Below are positions 47,473 through 60,018 of a stretch of DNA of 64,000 bases, piece after piece. Within the stretch, counting starts at the first letter, position 1. The number at the start of each line of letters is the position of its first letter. Below the pieces are notes generated by a model. That model worked only from the letters and a program-made list of their open reading frames with translations, was not told where the DNA came from and searched no databases. This DNA comes from Hyaloscypha bicolor E (Eukaryota; Ascomycota; Leotiomycetes; Helotiales; Hyaloscyphaceae): assembly GCF_002865645.1 (NCBI RefSeq), contig NW_020194619.1, positions 1,338,442-1,402,441 on the forward strand. Direction: 5' to 3'. A program made the position numbers and the translations under genes.

Positions 47473-49453
47473 ATGCATTTCTCTAGAGTCGTTTCCGCTC
47501 TAGCAATTGGAGCTGGTGTAGTATCTGCCACTCTTTATTCTGGCAGAAGCTTAAAGCATGTTAGAAAAGCAGACAAGCACCCCGAGATTGGACGAAGAGC
47601 TCCGGTGATGCAGCATTCTCGGCGTTCCACTTCGCAGTACTTGTTGAATTCAGCAGCAAGTCAGTTGTCCCATTCCATCCCCGGACATCCAGCTCATACA
47701 GGTTCATAGAATACTCCGTCAATGGCACTGCTATCCCTGAGGTCGAGTTCGACATCGGCGAGTCTTACGCTGGTCTGATGCCTATCTCAAAGACTGGCAA
47801 TGACAGCCAGCTTTATTTTTGGTTCTTTCCCTCTGAGAACCCTGCAGCGTCTGACGAGATCCTGATCTGGCTCAATGGAGGCGTAAGTTTCTATTTCCTT
47901 GCAAGACAGACCCACCTTCCAAGAAGGAACTGACTTCAAGCAGCCAGGATGTTCATCTCTCGAAGGCCTTCTCCAAGAAAACGGCCCATTCCTCTGGCAA
48001 TACGGAACATACAAGCCCGTCCCGAACCCATGGACTTGGGTCAATTTGACAAATGTTGTCTGGGTCGAACAGCCCGTTGGTACGGGATTCTCTCAAGGCA
48101 TTCCAACAGCTACAAGTGAGACGGATGTTGCAGATCAGTTCTTGGGATTCTGGGAAAATTTTGTAGACACTTTCAGTCTGCAGGGTCATAAAGTCTTCGT
48201 TACCGGCGAATCTTATGCTGGATATTATGTTCCGTATATCGCAGATGCTATGCTAAACAAGAACAACACTATGGTAAATCTACTGAATTGTAGTGGAAGA
48301 GAACTCATCTGACAAGACTCAGTACCACAACCTCGAAGCTACCATGATCTACGACCCCTCTGCATCCTATAAGGCAGTCCAGGATCAGATTCCGGCCGTC
48401 CAATTTGTCGATTACTGGAAAGGGCTTATGCCGTTCAACGACTCTTTCAGCGCCCAACTACATAGCATGTCCGATTCCTTCGCCTATACCGACTATTTGA
48501 GCACATATCTTACGTTCCCACCTCCCGGACCTTTCCCAACCCAACTACCTGGTACAGATGAGGACGGAAACACTTTCGGCAATTGCCATGTGTTTGATGC
48601 CATATATAATGAAGTATTTTATATCAACCCATGTTGGGACACCTATCAGGCTCGAAGCTCTACGCTTCTCTTTATGCTCGACTTTGCAGTGCTAATTCGT
48701 TGGGTAGGTGGCTACGACTTGCCCTGTACTTTGGGATGTCCTCGGCTTTCCCGGGTCCTTTGGCTACCTTCCTGAAGGCACTAGTATATACTTCAATAGA
48801 ACGGACGTTCAAAAAGCTATCAACGCTCCGATTGGGAACTGGAACAAATGTGCAAGCATCAATGTGTTTGTCAACGGTACCGACAACAGTCCTCCGTCGG
48901 GTGTGAGCGTTCTGCTAAGAGTCATCGAGAGAAGCAAGAGGACTATAATTGGTCATGGAGTCAGTTACAAAGCTGTTAATTGCTACTTGGAATCATACTG
49001 ACACTTGGAAAGGCGCTTGATATGGTGTTGATCTCGAACGGCACACTTCTGATGATCCAAAATATGACATGGAATGGAGCTCAGGGTTTCGAAGTGAAAC
49101 CCTCTGATCCATTCTACGTTCCCTATCACCACGATCACAGCCCAGCAACATTTGCTGCGTCTGGCGTCCTTGGTACCACTCACACTGAGCGAGGCCTGAC
49201 CTGGGTCAGCGTGGACCTTTCAGGCCATAGTAAGTTTGCCTCTCAAATTTGCCTTTCTCGTTTGCTCACATTGCTCTCAGTGATCCCACAATATGCACCA
49301 TCTGCTTCATACAGACATCTTGAGTTCCTATTGGGGAGAATCGACTCTCTCTCTAGCACATTCCCTTTCACGACTGATAGCTATCCTCAACCTAACGACC
49401 CGTCACTTGGGAACGGGACTGCTCCTCCCACCAAGAAACTTCAACTCTATTAG
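47473..49453 (+). CDS. Secreted serine carboxypeptidase, family S10
   Basis: A 552-aa enzyme removing C-terminal residues from peptides, probably extracellular or vacuolar. Seven exons: 47473-47659, 47710-47882, 47944-48273, 48323-48649, 48708-48959, 49013-49229 and 49281-49453. A signal peptide ([19 protein letters not shown]) is followed by a basic propeptide-like stretch. Family signatures: [20 protein letters not shown], the nucleophile in [13 protein letters not shown], the Asp region in [10 protein letters not shown] and the His in SGHMIPQYAP. Many N-glycosylation sites. The fourth intron (48650-48707) begins CAG/GCTCGA, a poor GC donor, yet this is the only junction giving [12 protein letters not shown]. 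If that site is mis-spliced the gene would be damaged. Confidence 0.87.
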
Positions 49454-49686
49454 AACGATTGTATACACTAGACATTGACCTCACGTATAATATAAAATTT
49501 CCAAGCATTTTAATTACTTTTTATACTTTGTTGGAGAGCGGACTAATGGAACAAAACGCCCGGACGACCAACCCAGACTCCTCGCTCCCAAATGTGTGTA
49601 CCTGTACAAAGGCCCGTGGCCTGAAAAAATTATCTTCCGAAAGATCCGTATACCTTGTTACAGACCTCGTCAAATGTGCTTCCACC
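49454..49686. other. Short convergent intergenic region
   Basis: AT-rich 3' region between the carboxypeptidase and Ups genes; nothing else seen. Confidence 0.5.
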
Positions 49687-50421
49687 TCACCCCCGAGTCC
49701 ACACATTCTCACCACCAAATGCCATCTCCCTATCTCTTCTCATTCCCTCCAATACGCCTACTAAACCACCGCTCCTCAATCTCTCCAACACAACCTTCAT
49801 GCCCTCTTTGCTCTTCCCCAACTGGTTCTCCGTCCGTCGGCTGGCAATCGCCTCGATGCTCCGCTGAATCCCGCTCGTGCTCCAGCTCGCCAAGAAGCCC
49901 TTCTTCTCCTCAGCCTCCTCCTTCACCCCATCCTTCCTATTTGCTCTCGCCCTTAATCTATCTCCCAGCCGACTCCTGAACATCACCGTAGTAACGACCC
50001 CCGTGGTCCCAGCCGCGACACTAAAATCATCACCCTCATCATCTGGCACCCTCCTCTGATACTCCTGCTTCTCAACCACACTCAATATGCCCGTCCAATC
50101 AAGATTCTTACTCTCAGTACGCATCCATCCTTCCTTCACATCAATCGTGCTCGTCTCCAAAATATAGCTTTCCGAGCGCCCGCCACTGACATTACCTAGC
50201 ACGCTCTTCGGAAGCAGCTTCAGCACCGCAGGCGGCAGACGAGAGGACTTGCGATGGATGCGTAGGGTTTTCAGGCGGCCGTTACTGTCGATGGAGCGCT
50301 CGATTACGTCGGTCGAGAGGACGTGTGTGCTGTAGGGGTTCGGGTATCGCAGGAAGTAGGCAAGGGTCACGGCTGGGAAGGAGTAGTCATAAGTGAAGGA
50401 GGAGTCGAAGAATTTCACCAT
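49687..50421 (-). CDS. PRELI/MSF1-domain protein, Ups1-like mitochondrial lipid transfer
   Basis: A single-exon, 244-aa protein. The PRELI/MSF1 domain covers about residues 1-170, starting MVKFFDSSFTYDYSFPAV and including FLRYPNPYSTHVLSTDVIER, which matches the Ups1/PRELI branch (RYPNPYS, HV...D) better than the Ups2/3 branch. Known Ups1 works with Mdm35 in the mitochondrial intermembrane space to carry phosphatidic acid for cardiolipin synthesis; this role is by family. The C-terminal tail is Lys/Glu/Arg-rich and longer than in yeast Ups1. The ATG at 50421 was chosen since the upstream extension has no domain content. Confidence 0.85.
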   Translation of the reverse strand: MVKFFDSSFTYDYSFPAVTLAYFLRYPNPYSTHVLSTDVIERSIDSNGRLKTLRIHRKSSRLPPAVLKLLPKSVLGNVSGGRSESYILETSTIDVKEGWMRTESKNLDWTGILSVVEKQEYQRRVPDDEGDDFSVAAGTTGVVTTVMFRSRLGDRLRARANRKDGVKEEAEEKKGFLASWSTSGIQRSIEAIASRRTENQLGKSKEGMKVVLERLRSGGLVGVLEGMRRDREMAFGGENVWTRG

Positions 50422-51300
50422 TGTGGATGCTGGTGGAGAGACATTTGATTTTGCTTGTTTTGGTCGGTGGACAGCACGAACGGAGGTGGTCGTGTGGTTG
50501 TTGTGAGGAGGTGGTGAGATGATGCAAGATGGATGAGGATTATTTGCTCGGCTGGATATTCCACAGATCGACGCTTTACCGTTTTGGGACGAAATCTGGG
50601 GTAAAGGCAACTTTTGGATACTGGGCACGAGACTTTATTTTATGATTATTTTGAATTGATTAAGGGGCAGAGGATAGATATTCAGCTCCAGTGCACCGTG
50701 GTGTCCTTAAATGTCTGCAATTATCTCACTTAGATGTCAAATCTGCAGGCGTCACTTAAGGTTAGTCGTCAATGCATGTAGGAAATCCTCAAGCTCTGGT
50801 AGTTTAAATGCTACCACCCTTAAATTCTTCTTTATAAGTTGTCAGTCAAGCACTCTTTCAATGCCCGCACAGCCTACCGGCCTCACAATAGATAAGAAGC
50901 TCATAGCGTTTTGCAGAAACTATTTCTCAATCAGCATTGTCCCAATCTCCTAGTCCTACCCCAGGCAGGCTTTGATTATTGAGTGCTGATGTATTAGAAG
51001 TCCAGGAACACTTAGAGATCAGGGATTTTAAATATATTACATCTCCTGGGGACATTAAGAAGTAGAAACCCTTGGATGTGCAACTTCTTCTAAAAACATT
51101 CAAAGACAACAGAGCATTGAAGTACACCAACTCATGGAATATGTGGATATAATCCAGGTCGTCTGATTTACTCTGCGGAAAAATGTCAAAAAACTTATTC
51201 TTTAGTATTCATGGAATCATAGGGAAATGGTGTGGAATTCCTACTAATACCCGTGAATACCCAGAACATTGATCTGAGCAGTCCTCTAAGTTTCTTAAGG
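50422..51300. other. AT-leaning intergenic region
   Basis: Promoter of the Ups gene, then AT-rich DNA without a credible frame. A small inverted repeat (CCTTAAATG ... CACTTAAGG) spans about 50705-50761, and a similar CACTTAAGGACACC occurs near 32651-32664; the significance is unknown. Confidence 0.35.
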
Positions 51301-52325
51301 TCCCGGCAATGAATAGCTATCGCCACAGTTGCTCCTTCAATTTTTTTCTCTGAGAGTGAGGTAGATATGCTGCGACATACAGTCGCTCTCTTGATTTTGG
51401 TCAAATATACTCATCGTAATTCGTAGCATCCAAGATGTTGCAAGCACAGTAATAAATGAACACTTGACCGGGGATAGTATGCCATTTATTCATATGAAAG
51501 ACAAACAAGCAGACGTGCTAAGCCATGATAGCTCTTTCAATCTATGCCTAAGAGATGCAGGCAGCTATGCTAATGTAGTTCGTTCCTTCGATTTATAACT
51601 AAGAGATTCACACAGATTAAGCTTTGAGACCTCGTTTCCTCTTAGTCAAAGATTCACATCGCGATTCACAGCTTCTGACATACTGAGACCATATTACATA
51701 AAAACCTTTAATTACTAGAAGTCTATAAATTCGTATTACAGAGAATTATACGGCTATGTTATAGTACATTCATGGTTTCGACTTAGGTCAAAGCTAAGTT
51801 CAGTCACTCGTTCAATGCTTTGGTCAAAGAGAGTTAATAAAATTTACTAAAGCACTAGTCGCTCCTTCGATTCTAGGTGAAGAGAATATCATGATTCACA
51901 GTCTCTAAGATACCGAGACCTCATATATAAATGAGCACTCAGCAACATGTCGTTCCTTGGATTTCTATACAAGAGAGTCAAGGATCCTGCTAGAGTATAG
52001 CCGCCCCTTCGGTTTTGAGTAAGAGAAATCATGATTCACAGTTTCCAAGATATCGACAACGCAATGTATAAATGAACACTTGCTTAGCAGCACATCGCTC
52101 CTTCGATTCTTGTATAAGAGGCAAAGATTCCTGTTAAGAGTACTAGTCATTCCTTCGGTTCTTATACAAGCAAGTCAAGGAAACCTGCTAGAGGAGTTGC
52201 ACCTTCGGTTCTTGTACAAGTAGGTCAAGGAAACATGCTAGAGAAGTCGCTCCTTCGATTTTGGGAAAGAGAGTATCGTGATTCACAGTCCGCAAGACGT
52301 CGACATCACAATATATAAATGAACG
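51300..52325. repeat. Modular repeat array upstream of the orphan ORF
   Basis: Two modules alternate. Module A has TCGCTCCTTCGATT, then TGATTCACAGTCTC, CAAGAT, and ends ATATATAAATGAACACTTG. Good copies lie at about 51868-51945, 51995-52085 and 52245-52325, with eroded ones near 51430 and 51655. Module B (~50 bp) is CCTTCGGTTCTTGTACAAG followed by GTCAAGGAAACCTGCTAGAG, with copies near 51950, 52098, 52147 and 52197. The TATA-like ATATATAAATGA ending each module A occurs last at 52311-52322, overlapping the ATG of the ORF at 52319. Confidence 0.65.
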
Positions 52326-53095
52326 CTTGCTCTTCAAAACTTCTCTCTCATCGACACACAAAAAAATCAACACCTTCTGCCAACCCCTCTCAGCACAGCA
52401 TGGCAAGAAGAAACAAAGTTCATAGCTGCCACAAGGATGATTGGAAGAGAGACATACTTCTCTTAACGTGTACCTTACGGCTGCGTCTCCAACCTGTTGT
52501 CCCTTATTCCGACATTGCTGAACTTTTTTTGCTCACAATCTCGACTCGCCTTGCAAGTCTTACTTATGACAGTATCGCATTAGCGATGAACACAGCTTCG
52601 AATACCACATTGCCCAACGTTAAACCATCCAACTTTGACTCATTGTTCTCGTCATTCAGCACTGCGTCGTCCAATACCAAATCGTCCAACACTGAATCGT
52701 CCAACGCTACGTTGTCCAACCCTATGTTAGCGAATACTATATCGGCTCATACGATATTAGCGAATTCTATTTCGACAAAAATGCAACCTCCTTGTGACGA
52801 CAATAGCGAGAAGTGGATGAAGGATTGGTTGGTGCAGTACCTCGAGAATGACTTCAAGGGAGCGGAGTTCAGGGGTGACCAGACATGGTGGAAGGCTAGG
52901 GATATGGACTCGGAGGTTGTTGGAGAGATGATAAGGGCTGCTGGGTTGGACGGGAGGGGATACGTATTGGCTGCCAAGGAGGAGGTGGAGTTGCAGATTC
53001 GATGGCGGAGGGATCGAAACTGGCGGGCAGGTTCAGTGCCTGAGGGGCCGAATGGATTTGTAAAGCATGGTGTGGGAACAATCGGGGGCTGTTGA
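52319..53095 (+). CDS. Orphan hypothetical protein with internal short repeats
   Basis: The open frame of 258 aa starts at the ATG inside the last upstream repeat unit; an internal start at 52400 (MARRNKVHSCHKD) is also possible. The middle carries a 15-bp tandem repeat (TCGTCCAACACTGAA-like, about 52665-52770) encoding SSNTxSSN units, then LANTISAHTILANS. The C-terminus is more complex: EKWMKDWLVQYLENDF, QTWWKARDMDSEVV, IRWRRDRNWRAGSVPEGPNG. No domain is recognised. Arrays of unrelated sequence bracket it on both sides. Lineage-specific gene is the best guess; introns may be missed. Confidence 0.45.
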   Translation: MNACSSKLLSHRHTKKSTPSANPSQHSMARRNKVHSCHKDDWKRDILLLTCTLRLRLQPVVPYSDIAELFLLTISTRLASLTYDSIALAMNTASNTTLPNVKPSNFDSLFSSFSTASSNTKSSNTESSNATLSNPMLANTISAHTILANSISTKMQPPCDDNSEKWMKDWLVQYLENDFKGAEFRGDQTWWKARDMDSEVVGEMIRAAGLDGRGYVLAAKEEVELQIRWRRDRNWRAGSVPEGPNGFVKHGVGTIGGC

Positions 53096-53910
53096 AGCTT
53101 GACTGTCCATGGAGGTTGCCGTACAGTGAGTGCAAGGAATATTAAATGTACCAGCTTGATCTCGACGAATTTGCTATAGACAGCATTGAATTCACCGTTG
53201 ATCATTGTTCTTAGCCTGACTTGAACAATCAAACAATTGCAGACTTCAATGTTCCTAATGTGACTTGAACATTGAGTTTCGGCAAGCTCCATTATTTTAA
53301 GCTGGGTGTAAACATCGAAGCATGTTACAAACCCACTGTCCCCGCACTGACTTGAACAATTGAGCAATTACAAGCTTGAATGTCGCTAACCTGACTTGAA
53401 CATTAAAATACACAAAGCTCAATTGTTCCCAACCTGATTTGAACACTTAATCACTCCAAGCTATCAATGTTCCCCACTTGATTTGTACGATTGAGCCCTT
53501 ACATGCTTGATAGTTTCCATCTTGATCTGGTTGAACCCGCTGCAAGCTATCAATGTTCCCAGCTTGACTTGAACATTATCTTGTGGGAATCTTCATTGTT
53601 CGCAGCTTGGTCGAACACTGAAGTAATTTGCGCACTCTATTCTTCTCAACGTGATTTCAACACTAGGCCAAGGCAGATTGATCAATGTCCCACGCTTGAT
53701 ATGGAGATTGAACCACAGCGAGCTATCAATGTGGGGTATTAGACCAATGCCCATGTTCCTGAAGTGACTTGAACTATAACCCAAAACAGGCTGGATCATT
53801 GTTCCCAGATTAATTCGAACTTCGGACCACGACTAGTCCCAGTCTGGCTTGAACTATTAAACCATCGCAAGCTTTGATTGTGCCAAACCTGGTTTGAACA
53901 TTTACGCGCC
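53096..53910. repeat. Minisatellite with ~44-bp period
   Basis: Units of 41-45 bp repeat from just after the orphan ORF stop codon. The consensus is roughly CCAACCTGACTTGAACATT, a variable middle, then GCAAGCTATCAATGTTC. Unit starts visible near 53213, 53258, 53300, 53343, 53387, 53430, 53474, 53519, 53560, 53603, 53647 and 53691 give at least 12, likely 16 or more, diverged copies. The array has no conserved frame. Confidence 0.75.
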
Positions 53911-54552
53911 GTGCCGAGGACGGGAATAGAAGCAGCGGACGACTTCGCCACAATGCTACTCTCCAATCAAATCAGCCCCAATCTCGCATGAATGTCCCAG
54001 AGACTGTGGGACAACGAATGGGCCAAGAAGAGCGGTCCTGTGAAGATCAAACTGACCCCCTTGTGGCTTGGAGGAAGACTCGCGTTTTTGGTGGGCAACT
54101 TCTATGCACCTCAGCCTTGTAAATATTTGGAACCCTCCCCCTGCTGGTGCGCTTGCCTCAATTGGGCTCGCTAACTTCACTAACCCCACCAAAGCCGTCG
54201 TCCCCTCCGACGAGCTGATAGAAGCGTATTTAAAGGCTTACCTCTCGGCCACTCCTAGAGGCCAGCCTACCATCATCAGACAGCTTCGTACTTCTCAGCC
54301 CCTCCCGCACAAGTTCGCTCATAAAAGCCTTCGGCCATCAGCATTTTTGTGCGTTGTCGACTTCTTTCTGCAGTTCCTGATACCCGGTGCCTCGAGCTCA
54401 TTCACTTGCGCGCGGCTACGATACAGTAATCAACCGTCATACGCGCACAGTTTTGCAGACACTCGCCTTTTGCTTACCTGCTTGCTGCCACCGCAGTCGA
54501 ATATTGATCGAGAAAGAATCGCGATCTACGACCTCCTCGATATCCAGACAAG
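53911..54552. other. Promoter and leader of the MAP kinase gene
   Basis: No separate gene supported. Frames at 53992-54174 and 54068-54628 overlap the kinase start in another frame. C/T-rich sequence before 54553 fits a leader. Confidence 0.45.
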
Positions 54553-55989
<1,437 letters not shown>

Positions 55990-56407
55990 ATTGCGAGTGC
56001 TTCCCCTTAAAAGGAGATTTTCCCGGATACATTGATTGCGAATCTTTTGTGGTGGCGGGAACTTGAGACATGAGAAATTGAGAGCGCGAAAGAAAGAATT
56101 GACGAAACGACGGAGAAAAATCTCATAATGAATTTGACGACTTCTCAAGCATATTTGCCATTTACGTTTACTGGTTTGTTTATTTTGAATGATCGCATGC
56201 CATTTCAAGGGTCCACTTCCTAGACAGCCAGTCTCTACTAGTCTCTGTATTACATCAACACGATATGATGTAACACATTATCTCAACCTCATAAGAAAAG
56301 TGTTATCCTTCTAGCCTCCTCCTTTTCCTTCTTTTGTTTATCTCGTTCTTTCTCTGCTTCAATCTCGAGCCTAAAAAATTTCTCTCAATATCAAAATACA
56401 AGTCATC
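55990..56407. other. 3' flank of the kinase gene
   Basis: Probable 3' UTR and intergenic DNA. T/C-rich sequence before 56408 may be the leader of a following small gene. Confidence 0.4.
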
Positions 56408-56759
56408 ATGTCCTCAGACTACCAACGAGACCCCCCCCCTCCCCCCTCCATCCCACCCTTCACCACTCATCTTTCCCCTTATAACTAACACGAATCTTTA
56501 CAACGGCAAACGAATCCGTTGTCAACGAGTACTTCTCCTCTCTCATTGTTTTCTATAGCAGCTAACTTATGACATAACAGAGCAGCAGCCAACCGCTTCC
56601 CCGGCGCATCACGGCTCAACTGCCTCCGGTGCAGACGATAACCGCGAGATTCCGATTGAGGAAGGAGGGGACATTGGACGTACGGTAAGTGTCCAATCTC
56701 GCTGATGCTCAACGAATTCAGGACAACCTACCAGAACTAGAGATTTCGAAGGTGTAGGT
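56408..56759 (+). CDS. Possible small acidic protein, multi-exon
   Basis: An ATG at 56408 (MSSDYQRD) is followed by a poly-C tract at about 56431-56455. After an acceptor (ACATAACAG, 56580) a clear coding-like stretch reads EQQPTASPAHHGSTASG, then DDNREIPIEEGGDIGRT. A good intron (GTAAGT at 56683 to CAG at 56721) leads to DNLPELEISKV and a stop at 56759. The join between the first segment and the second is not resolved. A disordered acidic small protein is likely; no family recognised. Confidence 0.35.
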
Positions 56760-57376
56760 GCACCAGAGGATAACGAGCGTCTCGCGAGGGAACAGGGAGA
56801 AGGGGATGATGCTGTCGCCTGTGGTGGCAGGGACGGACGAGTAGGGACGGGGCTGTAAGAAATCCTTGAATTGAATATGCAGTAGGGTGGGGTTAAAATG
56901 TAGAAGTGAATATTGACCTGGTTTGAGAGAGAGGGAAGAGGGTTAGTAGTGAGTCACTAAAATGAAGTTTGGGTTGCCAAGGTGAAGGCGGATTTGAGGC
57001 GCTTAGGAAAATTGGGTTTCTAGCTTTGAAAATTGACGATACAGAGAGGGCATTAAATGAGTTAATGAGTGACGGCGCTTAGTTCAGAGTGGTATTCTGG
57101 CTTTGGAGTATTTACGGCGAGGTTTATGAATGAGTGAGTTCCTAGTTGAGGTTCGGTACAGGCGCAGAGGGGATTGAGAGTCTTTGAAATGTTTATTTTT
57201 GATTTGGTATTGCAATGCAATTCTGGCTGCCATCTGTAGAAGGAAAAGATTATGTACAAAAAAGCCAGTCTCCAATGCAGCTCTCCCCTATGAAACCTTT
57301 TGTTGTGACCATGCATCATGATATTATCATCCACCCCTTCTACCCCTTCACCTCAGCAACGAAAAACACAACCCAC
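56760..57376. other. Intergenic, no supported gene
   Basis: GA-rich then AT-leaning DNA between the putative small gene and the next gene's 3' end. No motif seen. Confidence 0.45.
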
Positions 57377-58138
57377 TCAGCTATAGAACCAGTATTCTGC
57401 TGCGTACTGAATAGTCTGCAGACTATTACTTGTGCAGTTTGGATAGTTCATTCCCCCCGCCGTCACAACACGGTACACCTGGCTAGGGCCCATGGAGGGA
57501 TAGCCAGTCTTGTGGTTCAAATCCAACCAGGCCACCGCGCCAGTCCCATCGGGTCCGACACTAGATCCCGCAGGAGCACTTACACCGAGCGTCTTTGCCA
57601 CGAAAGCTGTCTGCAATGGTGTCACTGTAGTTAAGTTGAAGGTTGGCGTGCTGGCGGAATCGAAGTAATGGTTGCCGAGGATATTGAAGTGCTGGCCCAG
57701 CACTGCCATATATCCGGAGGGCTTCGGCTTGTAAACGACGATGGCGGGAATGGTGTGTAGCAGAGCTGTGTTTGTCCTGGCCAGGGTTGTCGCGTCGTAG
57801 AGAGTGGCAATTGCGCCTTGTTGGACCGGGACCGCACCGGCGCCAGAGCAGGTGTAGTTTTGGATACCGCGGCCGATTGCAACAAATTGAAGGGTGAGGT
57901 TCGTGGAGGGAAGTTCTGTGGCACCTGAGATCAGCAGGTTAGAGGGCTTGGATATTGAGGGAAATTCGGAGGGGAACATACCTCCGGTGAGAGGGAGAGT
58001 GGGATCAGGTGCTGTCGGCTTGGTAACGCCTGTAGGTTTGCAATCTGCGGCTGCCACTGCTCGGTTTGAGAGAGGTTTTCCAGTAGCGACTTGGAGGAGG
58101 AGGACGAGGCCGAGGCCCAGGGCGCGTAGTGAGGGCAT
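57377..58138 (-). CDS. Secreted DUF3455 protein
   Basis: A single-exon, 253-aa protein. MPSLRALGLGLVLLLQVATG is a signal peptide. The mature part shows the DUF3455 pattern: FVAIGRGIQNYTC, GAIATLYDAT, LGNHYFDSASTPTFNL, GPDGTGAVAWLDL, YRVVTAGG and the end YAAEYWFYS. Database entries of this family are often mislabelled malate dehydrogenase; the real role is unknown. The ATG at 58138 gives the signal peptide directly at the N-terminus, so it is preferred over upstream in-frame starts. Confidence 0.85.
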   Translation of the reverse strand: MPSLRALGLGLVLLLQVATGKPLSNRAVAAADCKPTGVTKPTAPDPTLPLTGGMFPSEFPSISKPSNLLISGATELPSTNLTLQFVAIGRGIQNYTCSGAGAVPVQQGAIATLYDATTLARTNTALLHTIPAIVVYKPKPSGYMAVLGQHFNILGNHYFDSASTPTFNLTTVTPLQTAFVAKTLGVSAPAGSSVGPDGTGAVAWLDLNHKTGYPSMGPSQVYRVVTAGGMNYPNCTSNSLQTIQYAAEYWFYS

Positions 58139-60010
58139 CTCTGTCTTAGGTGTGGCTGAGGACAAGATTTGAGGGACGAGGTTTATGGGTTGTGTGTGTG
58201 ACTGAGAATTTCGACTGAACAGATCGAAAAGTCGAGGTATTAGATGGTTCAAGAGCTTTCTCGAGGTGAATGAGGAAGGAGACCGAAGTAAGGTGAAAGT
58301 GAATAAGTATTATGGGACTGAGCAAGCCAGTTGATCAGGATCCTCTTGAGAGATATGGAAAGAAGATTAGATGAAATGGAGTGCTCATGATCGAGACAAA
58401 GAGAGAGGCCATGATGGGAGAAGGAGAGGTGAAGTATTATACTTTGGAGACGACGAGGTCATGGAGATTGGGGAGGCCAAAATGGGTGACCCGGTCCAGC
58501 AGACCCTTGTGCCCAGCCGTCCGATAGACCTTGTATTCTAAAAGCGCTCCCTGTTGCCGCGAACCTGCAGACGCCCGCAGGAGCTTCAATCGCGCTAAAG
58601 TCTGGGATCAGACGCTGCCGTGCCGTTTACCTGGCGTCGTAGTGCAGTGTTTCTGGCTAGGAGCTGGGCGCCGTGGGGAGGCTGGGCCACCAGCAGGGTG
58701 AGCAGTGGGGTGGAGCAGGCTGACAGGAGCTCGAGATCCCGATTCCAGAGCAGGGCCGAGCAGAGCAGAGTGAGCCCTGGCGATGCTGAGAAGAGACAGA
58801 ATTGACATTCCAACAGGCCCGGCCACGCACGGAAGCAGATAGAGTCGGAGTGCAGCATCATAAGCATGGTCGCGTCCCTAGTGTTGCTGCACTTCCTCTG
58901 CTCCACCCACTCTATTGCCCCCGTTTGTTTTGCCAGTTGCAGCTCACGAAGGACAAGCTCTTTTCAGCCCAGGCCGGTACTCTCCAGTCTTCAGTACTGG
59001 CTCCACGCTTCACTCCGGCTGCGCACCAACCAGCCAACCAACCAACCAACATCTAAATTCTGACAGAAGCTTGAGTTACGAATCGGTTTCGTGGGAGGGG
59101 CCAAGCTCAAGGCTCTACACTCTGTTCTTCTCCTCTGCTGCTGCTGCTGCTGCCAAAAGGCCCCTGCTCCAACATCAATCCGCTGTCAAACGCCTGCGCC
59201 GTACCCGAGGACACAACGCCAAGCGGGCAAGCTCAATTAACCGGCGGCAATTCATCAATGAAAAATACTCCTCGAAGGGGGCCAAAGTTGGTCGCTTTGG
59301 GAAGAACGCACGACCCGGGAAATGTTGAAGGTGTTGCTTTGGGGCCCAACCTCGTTCAGATCCATGTCTCCAAGCGTGTGGACTCGGCAGCAAATATTAC
59401 GAAGTGGAAGTGCAGCCGGGTCAGATCTCGTTTGGGTGCCTCTCCAACATCAAGTGTTTGATGCTCAAAACATTGGCACGGTGGTTTCTGATCATCGGAC
59501 GAGAATGATGTGAACGATCGCTGCGCCTTACAGATTCCCCCTTATCCTCTCATTTCCTACTTACGATTACCGAGTGTTCGAAACATCAGATGACTTGACA
59601 ATCCCCACGTTTCAACCCCAATGTTTAAATTGTTGAGGTAACTTTACTTGGCTTGGACTTCAGATGGTCCTTACAACTGATGATTTAGATGCCAAACCCG
59701 AGCTCAGAACTCCGAATGGATAACCCGTAATCAGATGATGAGAAGCTACGACTTTGCTTTGACAATTTGACAGCTGTACTGCTCAACGGTTCATCCGTTC
59801 TCGTCGCCGCATTCAGTAATGCAACCCGGAACCGTACGTCCCCCACCCCCTGACAGAGGCGTCCGGAACTGACCTCCTCCCGATTGCCTCGCAGCTCAAT
59901 ACATCTTTCCCCTGACGCCTTGTCCTTCTTTCGTCTGTAGCCCTGTACCTGGTCGGAGAAAAGAGCCCAAGGCTGGACTTATTCGCACGACAGTCTCCGT
60001 GCTCGAGCTG
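58139..60010. other. Long intergenic region
   Basis: No gene is supported in about 1.9 kb. It contains simple repeats: CCAA-type at about 59027-59050 and (CTG)6 at about 59136-59155. Overlapping frames on both strands at 58595-59513 lack motifs and splice logic. Confidence 0.45.
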
Positions 60011-60018
60011 GGTGGAAC
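60011..60018. repeat. Left 8-bp target site duplication of the MITE
   Basis: GGTGGAAC, identical to the eight bases at 60322-60329 on the other side of the inserted element. Confidence 0.85.

Noticed and set aside
49459..49979. Plus-strand ORFs after the carboxypeptidase
   Set aside because: Antisense to the Ups gene and rich in Ser/Pro only because the sense strand codes Glu/Arg-rich sequence.
58595..59513. Cluster of ORFs of 60-137 aa on both strands
   Set aside because: They overlap each other, contain simple repeats (CCAA, CTG) and show no family motif.
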